The position numbers and the translations under genes are program-made. Below the pieces are notes generated by a model. It saw only the letters and a list, made by a program, of their open reading frames with translations. It had not been told where the DNA came from and did no database searches. DNA of 39,800 nucleotides from VRUB01 sp046758085. Its GTDB lineage: Bacteria; Pseudomonadota; Gammaproteobacteria; Acidiferrobacterales; SPGG2. This document shows, one piece after another, positions 33,628-39,800 of the stretch (its first letter is position 1; each line of letters begins with the position of its first letter). The DNA lies in the NCBI GenBank assembly GCA_046758085.1, contig JBHHZP010000010.1:1-39800 (forward strand), given 5' to 3'.

Positions 33628-35085
33628 ATGAATCTTAGTAATCCTTCTCTCTTTCGCGAACGCTGTTACATAGACGGTGACTGGGTAGAGGCCACAGGTG
33701 GCGGTACGATTGAGGTGAACAATCCCGCCGACGGCAGCATCTTGGGAACCGTGCCGGCCATGGGAAAAGATGACACGCGTCGAGCCATTGCCGCCGCGGA
33801 CGCCGCGTGGCCGGCGTGGCGTGCCATGACCGGCAAGGAGCGCGCCGTCGCTATGCGCAAATGGTTCGACCTGATCATGCAGAACCAGGACGATCTCTCG
33901 GTACTGATGACCAGCGAGCAAGGCAAGCCGCTTGCGGAATCGCGCGGCGAGATCGCCTATGCCGCCTCATTCATCGAGTGGTTCGCCGAAGAGGCGAAGC
34001 GCGTGTACGGGGATGTTATTCCGCATCCATTGCACGGCAAGCGCATCGTTGTGCTGAAGCAACCGATCGGGGTAGTGGCTTCCATTACTCCGTGGAACTT
34101 TCCCGCCGCCATGATCACACGCAAGTGTGGCCCGGCGCTGGCCGCCGGCTGCACGGTTGTGTGCAAGCCGGCATCGCAGACGCCGTACACCGCGCTGGCG
34201 CTGGCGGAGCTCGCGGAGCGCGCGGGAATCCCTAAAGGCGTATTTAATGTGATTACCGGTCCGGCCTCGGAGATCGGAGCCGAGCTTACGAGCAACTCGA
34301 CGGTGCGAAAGCTCGGATTTACCGGCTCCACCGAGGTCGGCATGCAGCTGATGGCGCAGTGCGCCGGCACCGTGAAGAAAGTCTCGTTCGAGCTTGGCGG
34401 TAACGCCCCTTTTATCGTGTTCGGCGATGCAGATCTCGAGGCGGCCGTGGCCGGCGCCATGGCCTCGAAGTACCGCAACACCGGCCAGACCTGCGTGTGC
34501 GCCAACCGTATTCTAGTGCAAGACGGCGTCTACGACGCGTTTGCGCAGCGACTGGCCGATGCCGTGGGCAAGCTCAAGGTCGGCAGCGGCCTGACAGAGG
34601 GCGTGCAGCAGGGCCCGCTTATCGACATGCGGGCGGTCGAGAAGGTGGAGTTTCACATTGCCGACGCCACGCGGAAGGGCGCGCAGGTCGTCGCCGGGGG
34701 CTCGCGCCACGCGTTGGGTGGTACCTTTTTCGAGCCAACGGTGCTGGCGAATGTTACTGCGGATATGGCCGTCGCCAACGAGGAGACCTTCGGGCCGGTA
34801 GCCCCGTTGTTTCGTTTCCGCGACGAAGACGAAGCCATTGAGATGGCCAACGATACGCCTTTCGGGCTCGCTGCCTACTTCTACAGCCGTGACGTCGGTC
34901 GTGTGTGGCGCGTGGCTGAGCGGCTTGAGTACGGCATCATCGGCATCAACGAAGGCATCATCTCCAATGAGGTCGCCCCCTTCGGCGGGATGAAAGAGTC
35001 AGGCATCGGACGCGAGGGCTCGAAGTACGGCATGGATGAGTTTCTCGAAATCAAATATCTGTGTTTGGGGGGCATAGATCAATAA
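33628..35085 (+). CDS. gabD: Succinate-semialdehyde dehydrogenase
   Basis: The enzyme oxidises succinate semialdehyde to succinate with NAD(P). The 485-residue product has the length and motifs of GabD: ITPWNFPAAMITRK (Asn157), FTGSTEVG, the general base Glu255 in FELGGNAP, and catalytic Cys289 in NTGQTCVCANR. The neighbouring Cys291 could form the redox-switch disulfide known from GabD proteins. The C-terminal KESGIGREGSKYGMDEFLE is also typical. GGAG precedes the ATG. It is 163 bp behind the HOT gene on the same strand, so both probably convert 4-hydroxybutyrate to succinate. No GABA aminotransferase gene is in the window. Glutarate semialdehyde is an alternative substrate. Confidence 0.9.
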   Translation: MNLSNPSLFRERCYIDGDWVEATGGGTIEVNNPADGSILGTVPAMGKDDTRRAIAAADAAWPAWRAMTGKERAVAMRKWFDLIMQNQDDLSVLMTSEQGKPLAESRGEIAYAASFIEWFAEEAKRVYGDVIPHPLHGKRIVVLKQPIGVVASITPWNFPAAMITRKCGPALAAGCTVVCKPASQTPYTALALAELAERAGIPKGVFNVITGPASEIGAELTSNSTVRKLGFTGSTEVGMQLMAQCAGTVKKVSFELGGNAPFIVFGDADLEAAVAGAMASKYRNTGQTCVCANRILVQDGVYDAFAQRLADAVGKLKVGSGLTEGVQQGPLIDMRAVEKVEFHIADATRKGAQVVAGGSRHALGGTFFEPTVLANVTADMAVANEETFGPVAPLFRFRDEDEAIEMANDTPFGLAAYFYSRDVGRVWRVAERLEYGIIGINEGIISNEVAPFGGMKESGIGREGSKYGMDEFLEIKYLCLGGIDQ

Positions 35086-35097
35086 CCGCACTGATTC

Positions 35098-35168
35098 ACC
35101 ACAGAGATCACAACGAACACAGAGAGGCCTAACATCCTTTTCTCCGTGATCTCTGTGTGATCCGTGCT
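35098..35168. repeat. Inverted pair of degenerate 9-bp-period arrays at a convergent junction
   Basis: The left arm has nonamers ACCACAGAG (35098-35106), ATCACAACG (35107-35115) and AACACAGAG (35116-35124). The right arm has CTCCGTGAT (35142-35150), CTCTGTGTG (35151-35159) and ATCCGTGCT (35160-35168). CACAGAGATCAC (35100-35111) pairs perfectly with GTGATCTCTGTG (35146-35157). The block fills the gap between the convergent gabD and hydrolase genes and could act as a bidirectional stop. Confidence 0.6.
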
Positions 35169-35172
35169 GAGA

Positions 35173-36015
35173 TCAAGATAATAGCCAATTGCGCACGATG
35201 CCGATCTGATCGTCCGACATCAGCGCGGGCGCGTGGCCGACCCCGGGGAACTCGACAACCTCGGCTTGCGGTCCCCGCTTTTGCATCTCGCTAGTGGTCT
35301 CCGCGAGCAGCAAGTCCGAATCGCCTCCCCGCAGCACCAACACCGGGCCCTGCACCTTATCCCACACTGGCCACAGGTTCACATCCGCCTGCGGCCCTGA
35401 GGTGAAAGGCACGGCAATTCCAGGATCGTAGCGCAAGGCATAGCTGCCGTCCTCGGTCTTGCGCACACTATGGCGCGCGAGATGACCCCATTGCTCGGCC
35501 GTAAGCGCTCCGAACCCGGCATGGACCTCGCGCAGATAAGACGCAACGTCTGCCAGCGCGTCAAATCTCGGGTCGGTGCCCACGTACACTGCGATGCGCT
35601 CCAGCGCCGTTTTCGGAATAAAGGGGCCGATGTCGTTGAGCACCAGCCGGCGAATGGGTGTATTCGGCTGCGCGGCGAGCAGCAGACCGATGAGGCCGCC
35701 CATCGAGGTCCCGATCCAGTCCACCCGCGCCGCGCCTAGCCGTGCCATAAGGGCGGCCATGTCCGCGCAGTATGTGGGGTAGCCGTAGTCCTGCTTGGCT
35801 TTCATCCAATCGCTGTACCCGCGCCCTACCACGTCCGGACAGACCACGCGGGAGTCCTGCGCCAACGCACGAGCCAGGAAATCGAAGTCGCGGCCGTTGC
35901 GCGTAAGGCCGTGCGCGCAAACGATCACCTGCTCGCTGTCCGGATCCCCCCACTCGGTGAAGGCAATTCGGTGAAAGGCGTGGGGACCAAGACTCAGGAA
36001 GCTACCGGTGCGCAT
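35173..36015 (-). CDS. Alpha/beta-fold hydrolase
   Basis: A cytoplasmic alpha/beta hydrolase of 280 residues, starting at the ATG at 36015. The frame is open further back to 36078, but that part is made of the heptamer array and is not protein-like. The oxyanion segment is VCAHGLTRNGRDFD, the nucleophile is Ser104 in GTSMGG, the acid is probably an Asp in RGGDSDLLL, and the base is His in GVGHAPAL. The sequence resembles esterases and lactonases, but the substrate is not evident. No clear Shine-Dalgarno site precedes the start. It stands alone between gabD and the second Liv operon. Confidence 0.8.
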   Translation of the reverse strand: MRTGSFLSLGPHAFHRIAFTEWGDPDSEQVIVCAHGLTRNGRDFDFLARALAQDSRVVCPDVVGRGYSDWMKAKQDYGYPTYCADMAALMARLGAARVDWIGTSMGGLIGLLLAAQPNTPIRRLVLNDIGPFIPKTALERIAVYVGTDPRFDALADVASYLREVHAGFGALTAEQWGHLARHSVRKTEDGSYALRYDPGIAVPFTSGPQADVNLWPVWDKVQGPVLVLRGGDSDLLLAETTSEMQKRGPQAEVVEFPGVGHAPALMSDDQIGIVRNWLLS

Positions 36016-36025
36016 GATTATCGGG

Positions 36026-36109
36026 AAGTAGCAAGTAGCAAGTGACAAGTAATACCTATAGGAAAATCTGCACAGCAAAAAACTTGCTACTTGAAACTTG
36101 CCACTTGTT
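36026..36109. repeat. Inverted pair of heptanucleotide arrays (4 + 4 units)
   Basis: The left array runs in exact 7-base register: AAGTAGC, AAGTAGC, AAGTGAC, AAGTAAT (36026-36053). The right array runs ACTTGCT, ACTTGAA, ACTTGCC, ACTTGTT (36082-36109), the same theme inverted. A 28-bp spacer separates them. The block lies between the hydrolase start and the terminator of the second Liv operon. Spacer and repeat lengths rule out CRISPR. Confidence 0.65.
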
Positions 36110-36115
36110 ACTGTT

Positions 36116-36149
36116 AAAAAAACCCGGCGGCCTTGATCAGGCCGCCGGG
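36116..36149 (-). terminator. Intrinsic terminator of the second Liv operon
   Basis: CCCGGCGGCC (36123-36132) pairs perfectly with GGCCGCCGGG (36140-36149) around a 7-base loop. On the minus strand the stem is followed at once by seven T (36116-36122). It begins 27 bases after the stop of the LivK-type gene. Confidence 0.92.
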
Positions 36150-36175
36150 CGCGTTAGTTGCATGTACAAGGTCTG

Positions 36176-37276
36176 TTACAGGTAGTCATACGTCCCGTTG
36201 TGCCACTTGTAGAACACGTAACCGGGCGCGGTGACGTCGCCTTTCTTGTCGAATCCGATCTTGCCGAGCACGGTGTCGAACTTGTTACTGCGCAGCGCAT
36301 CGATCACCTTGGTGGTGTCCGTGCTGCCGGCCTTCTCTACCGCCTGTACCCAGGCCTGGATCGCACCGTAGGTGTAAAGCGTGTACCCCTCAGGCTCATA
36401 GCCGGTGTCGCGGAACGCCTTCACGACCTTGGAAGCGACCGGATTCTTGCGCGGATCGGGGCTGAAGGTCATCAGCGTTCCCTCACCGGCCTTACCCGTG
36501 ATCTTCCAGAACTCGTCGGTCACCAGGGCGTCGCCCGAGACCAGTTGCACGTTGTAACCCTGCTCACGCGCCTGGCGCACCATGAGACCGGCCTCGGTGT
36601 GATAGCCGCCGATGTAGAACACGTCGATAGCCTTGCTCTTCATTTTTGAGACAAGTGCAGAGTAGTCCTTCTCACCGGCGGTGTAGGCCTCATACATGGC
36701 TACTTTGAGGCCGCGTTTGGTGAGCTGTTTCTTGGTCTCGTCCGCCAAACCTTTACCGTACGCGGTCTTGTCGTGCAGAATCGCAATCTTTTTCTTGCCG
36801 TACTTGTCGGCCAGAAAATCCCCCGCCACGATGCCCTGCTGGTCGTCGCGGCCGCACGTACGGAAGACATTGGGACCGCCTTCCTCGGTCAGCTTCGGGT
36901 TGGTCGACGCCGGGGAGATCTGCAATATGTTCTCCTCGTCGTATACCTTGGACGCCGGGATCGAGGAGCCTGAGCAGAAGTGACCGGCGACGAATACCAC
37001 GCCCTGGCTGGCAAACTTGTTGGCGACCGCCACGGCCTGCTTCGGGTCGCACGCGTCGTCCCCGACGGTAAGCTTGAGCTTCTGGCCGAGGACGCCACCG
37101 GCGGCGTTAATGTCCTTGACCACCATTTCGGCGCCACGGCGCATCTGCTCCCCAAACGAGGCGTATTGGCCCGTCATCGGACCGGCCGTGGAAATGAGAA
37201 TATCGGCCATCGCACTCGTCGCCCCGAATAGCGCCAACGCGGCTACTGCGAGAAACAGGGTTTTTAAGGTTTTCAT
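36176..37276 (-). CDS. livK: Branched-chain amino acid ABC transporter substrate-binding protein
   Basis: Periplasmic receptor of the second Liv importer. The 366-residue product starts at an ATG after a strong AGGAGGT and has a standard Sec signal peptide (residues 1-24, cleavage at AMA). The mature start ILISTAGPMTGQYASFGEQM and the DINAAGGVLGQKLKL and GDDACDPKQAVAVANKF segments are classic LivJ/LivK. GHFCSGSSIPASKVY and KTAYGKGLADETKK continue the match. It is last in its operon and is followed directly by an intrinsic terminator, typical for a binding protein made in excess. Leucine/isoleucine/valine is the default ligand; other amino acids are possible. Confidence 0.92.
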   Translation of the reverse strand: MKTLKTLFLAVAALALFGATSAMADILISTAGPMTGQYASFGEQMRRGAEMVVKDINAAGGVLGQKLKLTVGDDACDPKQAVAVANKFASQGVVFVAGHFCSGSSIPASKVYDEENILQISPASTNPKLTEEGGPNVFRTCGRDDQQGIVAGDFLADKYGKKKIAILHDKTAYGKGLADETKKQLTKRGLKVAMYEAYTAGEKDYSALVSKMKSKAIDVFYIGGYHTEAGLMVRQAREQGYNVQLVSGDALVTDEFWKITGKAGEGTLMTFSPDPRKNPVASKVVKAFRDTGYEPEGYTLYTYGAIQAWVQAVEKAGSTDTTKVIDALRSNKFDTVLGKIGFDKKGDVTAPGYVFYKWHNGTYDYL

Positions 37277-37418
37277 GGTCCATACCTCCTAATTAACTGC
37301 TTGATTGCAAAAGCTTTTAGTGATCTGGGTGCATGCCAAGCCTTGCTCACAAGCGGGTGCGTAATGTAGCACAAGTGGCGACCGCGGAAAACGCACGTTG
37401 GAGCGGCAAACCCTGCGC

Positions 37419-37769
37419 CTATGCTCCCGGCCCCTTCTGCCTCCAGGCGAACAGCCCCGCGCGTTCGTAAAGCCAGGGATATTGGCTGACCATCATTCGC
37501 GCCTGATTCAAGCGGTAGGCAAACAGCGAGATTCCGACCAGCACGGCCGTGTCGATCAAGTAGCCGCTCAGGGACAGCAGCTTGCCGTCGAACAGGGCAA
37601 AGGTGAGAAAGCGGTCAGCGAACCCGAGCATGAGGATGTAAACAACAACCTGCCACATGGGTTTCCAGGTGGAGGCCAGCGCCTGGCCGGTCATATAGGC
37701 GGCGAAGCCCATGACCACCACCGTCACCCCTATGAATACGCCTAGTGTTGTACCTACGAATGACTCCAT
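37419..37769 (-). CDS. Small membrane protein, DUF6867-like, in a Liv operon
   Basis: The 116-residue product has about three hydrophobic segments (8-28, 39-58 and 71-86) and a conserved-looking C-terminal QYPWLYERAGLFAWR. From memory, proteins of this shape (DUF6867) recur between livF and livK in alphaproteobacterial-type Liv operons, as here. The function is unknown; an accessory subunit of the permease complex is possible. Confidence 0.75.
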   Translation of the reverse strand: MESFVGTTLGVFIGVTVVVMGFAAYMTGQALASTWKPMWQVVVYILMLGFADRFLTFALFDGKLLSLSGYLIDTAVLVGISLFAYRLNQARMMVSQYPWLYERAGLFAWRQKGPGA

Positions 37770-37823
37770 AGATTCTTTAAAGGCCTTAGGATGGAGATTG
37801 TAGGCTGTAGTAAAAGCTATGGT

Positions 37824-37844
37824 CTCCGGCCTCCAGCCTCCGGT
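37824..37844. repeat. Three-unit heptanucleotide array
   Basis: CTCCGGC, CTCCAGC and CTCCGGT follow one another in exact 7-base register in the gap between livF and the small membrane protein gene. It is short, but matches the style of the longer 7-base arrays in this window. Confidence 0.45.
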
Positions 37845-37850
37845 CTGTTG

Positions 37851-38561
37851 TCAATGTCCCCCCTCCAGGTAGGCGGCCCGGATCTCTTCGTTCGCGAGAA
37901 GCTCCTGGCCGGTTCCCGACATGACGATCTGACCATTTGCCATCACGTAGCCGCGGTGCGCGAGGCGTAGTGCGTGGTAGGCGTTCTGCTCGACCAGGAA
38001 TACCGTCACGTCTTGCTGCTCGTTGATTTCCTTGATCACGCCGAAGATTTGCTTCACCAGCATCGGCGCCAGGCCGAGTGAGGGCTCGTCCAGCAGCAGC
38101 AGACGCGGCCGGCTCATGAGCGCGCGCCCGATGGCGAGCATCTGCTGCTCACCGCCCGAAAGCGTGCCTCCGCGTTGATGGCGCCGCTCCTTGAGGATAG
38201 GATAAAGTGTAAACACGCGCTCGACATCCTCGTCGAAATGAGCCGGATCTGTCGTGGACGCACCCATGTGCAGGTTCTCCATCACCGTCATATATGGAAA
38301 TATGCGCCGGCCCTCCGGGGCCTGGGCGATGCCACGCCGGACGATCTGATAGGTCGGTAATCGGCTGATGTCGGCACCGTCAAAGGTGATCTGACCGACG
38401 GCCGCTTGCGGCTTTCCGCAGATGGTCATCAGCAACGTCGACTTGCCGGCGCCGTTGGCACCAATCAGGGCGACAATCTCCCCTGCATGCACCTCGATAT
38501 CCACGCCCCGCAGCGCCTCGATGTTGCCGTAAAAGGTGTGAATTCCGGATACCTTAAGCAT
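37851..38561 (-). CDS. livF: Branched-chain amino acid ABC transporter ATPase LivF (second system)
   Basis: The 236-residue ATPase has Walker A GANGAGKS (34-41), signature LSGGEQQM, Walker B LLLLDEP followed by SLGLAPMLV, and the H-loop region FLVEQNAYHALRLAHRGYV. This is closer to textbook LivF than the copy at 24.4 kb, so the two Liv systems are distinct. It lies 8 bp behind livG. Confidence 0.93.
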   Translation of the reverse strand: MLKVSGIHTFYGNIEALRGVDIEVHAGEIVALIGANGAGKSTLLMTICGKPQAAVGQITFDGADISRLPTYQIVRRGIAQAPEGRRIFPYMTVMENLHMGASTTDPAHFDEDVERVFTLYPILKERRHQRGGTLSGGEQQMLAIGRALMSRPRLLLLDEPSLGLAPMLVKQIFGVIKEINEQQDVTVFLVEQNAYHALRLAHRGYVMANGQIVMSGTGQELLANEEIRAAYLEGGH

Positions 38562-38569
38562 AGGCGTGG

Positions 38570-39439
38570 CTAGTTCTTCTTGATGTCGCGGGCCACCTCG
38601 GGAGGCAGGTCCGCGTCCTCTTCTTCACCGAGGTAGGCGCGAATCACGGCGGGATCGTTGCGCACGGATTCAGGGGTGCCGTCTGATATCTTGCGGCCGT
38701 AGTCGAGCACCACAATGTGATCGGAAATCCCCATCACGACGCTCATGTCATGTTCGATGAGGAGCATACCGATCTTGTGGTCATCGCGGATGAACAGCAG
38801 TAGCTCATTAAGCAGCGCGGATTCGCGCGCGTTAAGGCCGGCAGCCGGCTCGTCCAGGCATAACAGTACGGGCTTGATGCACATGGCACGCGCGATCTCG
38901 AGTCGGCGCTGATCCCCATAGGGCAGGTTTCCCGCCTCCCATTCTGCGCGCGCAGTCAACCCTATGCGATCGAGCCAGTAGCGCGAGAACTCGACGGCCT
39001 TTCTCTCCGCGCGCTTGTAGTGTTGCAGGCCCAGCAGACCGGTTACCGTGTAACCGGAAGCCCGCATCAGCTCGTTGTGCTGGGCGATAATAAGGTTTTC
39101 CAATACCGACATTGCCGGGAACAGGCGAATGTTCTGAAAGGTGCGTGCGACTCCGGCCTGCTGGGGGATATGAAACCCCTCCATACGTTCAAGCCGAAAA
39201 TCGCCTTTGCGCGGATGGTGCAGCGTGAGCCGCCCCACGCTCGGCTTGTAAAACCCGGTCAAGCAGTTGAACAGGGTGGTCTTGCCGGCGCCGTTGGGGC
39301 CGATAATGGCCGTAATCTCCCTGTCGTTGGCGCGAAACGAGATGTCATCGACCGCCACTAGGCCGCCGAATCGCATGCTCAAGTGCTCGACCGTAAGCAG
39401 TGAGGTGCCGTGGCGGCCGCTGGTTGCCCGCTTATTCAT
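38570..39439 (-). CDS. livG: Branched-chain amino acid ABC transporter ATPase LivG (second system)
   Basis: The 289-residue ATPase has Walker A GPNGAGKT (47-54), a LivG-type NLPYGDQRRLEIARAM signature, Walker B LLCLDEP, and the H-loop LIEHDMSVVMGISDHIVVLDYG. It carries an N-terminal extension of about 15 residues and a short acidic tail (GEEEDADLPPEVA). Its ATG overlaps the livM stop by four bases, implying coupled translation. Confidence 0.93.
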   Translation of the reverse strand: MNKRATSGRHGTSLLTVEHLSMRFGGLVAVDDISFRANDREITAIIGPNGAGKTTLFNCLTGFYKPSVGRLTLHHPRKGDFRLERMEGFHIPQQAGVARTFQNIRLFPAMSVLENLIIAQHNELMRASGYTVTGLLGLQHYKRAERKAVEFSRYWLDRIGLTARAEWEAGNLPYGDQRRLEIARAMCIKPVLLCLDEPAAGLNARESALLNELLLFIRDDHKIGMLLIEHDMSVVMGISDHIVVLDYGRKISDGTPESVRNDPAVIRAYLGEEEDADLPPEVARDIKKN

Positions 39440-39800
39440 CGGCTGTGACCCGTCGGAGTCTTTTCGTCGGACAGTCGGATGGTGGGCTCACGGTGCGCGA
39501 GCAGCCCGCGTGGGCGCCAGATCATAATAGTCACCATCGTGGCCCCGAAGGCCAGCATGCGATACTGCTGCAACTCACGGAAGAACTCTGGCAGGCCGAT
39601 GAGCAGAATGGCCGCGAACACCACGCCGATCTGACTACCCATGCCGCCCAACACCACGATCGCCAAAATGATTGCCGACTCAATGAAGGTAAAGCTCTCC
39701 GGGCTGATGAAGCCTTGCCGGGTGGCGAAGAACGAGCCCCCGAAGCCGCCGAACATGGCGCCGATGGCAAAGGCTGTAAGCTTGGTGTTGCGCGGATTGA
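39436..39800 (-). CDS. livM: Branched-chain amino acid ABC permease LivM, C-terminal part (cut by window end)
   Basis: Only the last 120 or so codons are in the window; the reading frame stays open to the edge, so the start lies beyond 39800. Visible are NPRNTKLTAFAIGAMFGG, FFATRQGFISPESFTF, LGGMGSQIGVVFAAIL and the C-terminal MIWRPRGLLAHREPTI, all LivM-like. It is the most upstream visible gene of the second Liv operon; livH is presumably outside. Confidence 0.9.
   Translation of the reverse strand, partial: NPRNTKLTAFAIGAMFGGFGGSFFATRQGFISPESFTFIESAIILAIVVLGGMGSQIGVVFAAILLIGLPEFFRELQQYRMLAFGATMVTIMIWRPRGLLAHREPTIRLSDEKTPTGHSR

Noticed and set aside
36026..36109. Possible small CRISPR array
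   Set aside because: Units are 7 bases without spacers of 25-40 bases, and the two halves are inverted rather than direct; no cas genes are present.

Overview
The window reads as proteobacterial chromosome, GC-rich (roughly 58-62% by eye), with no rRNA, tRNA, phage or plasmid genes. No single gene fixes the lineage. The taurine genes and the Liv-type transporters fit a heterotrophic or mixotrophic gamma- or alphaproteobacterium that uses dissolved organic nitrogen and sulfonates; this is inference.

Region 1 (1-14.9 kb) is a nearly complete taurine dissimilation locus. A MocR/TauR-type regulator is divergent from taurine-pyruvate aminotransferase, followed by TauABC uptake genes and an MmsA-type aldehyde dehydrogenase. 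On the other strand lie alanine dehydrogenase (recycles pyruvate and releases ammonium), sulfoacetaldehyde acetyltransferase Xsc (sulfoacetaldehyde to acetyl phosphate plus sulfite), Pta and AckA. A citrate synthase gene sits between pta and ackA and would take the acetyl-CoA into the TCA cycle. No sulfite exporter or sulfite oxidase is visible.

Region 2 (14.9-31.8 kb) is one long same-strand run of thirteen genes. In transcription order: a Tat-exported type-1 solute-binding protein, a 764-residue exported two-domain protein, LivH, LivM, LivG, LivF, a GMC flavin dehydrogenase, a second LivM, a 380-residue exported protein, a cupredoxin-like protein, a 917-residue polytopic membrane protein with a six-cysteine motif and a solute-binding-like C-terminal domain, a FecCD permease without partners, and PanC. 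The 764-residue protein is a fusion of the 380-residue protein family with the C-terminal domain of the 917-residue protein. The same two modules therefore occur once fused and once split in one locus. This is the best candidate for an undescribed system: a membrane-anchored, probably metal-linked binding or uptake complex built around Liv ABC parts.

Region 3 (31.9-36.0 kb) holds a hydroxyacid-oxoacid transhydrogenase and a succinate-semialdehyde dehydrogenase, together a plausible 4-hydroxybutyrate to succinate route, plus an alpha/beta hydrolase. Region 4 (36.1-39.8 kb) is a second, conventional Liv operon (LivM, LivG, LivF, DUF6867-like membrane protein, LivK) ending in a strong intrinsic terminator; its LivM is cut by the window edge.

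The intergenic DNA is rich in structured repeats. There are two MITE-like elements with long terminal inverted repeats (59-164 and 11388-11574). There are degenerate short-period arrays with exact 7-, 8- or 9-base periods, and all three convergent gene junctions carry one.
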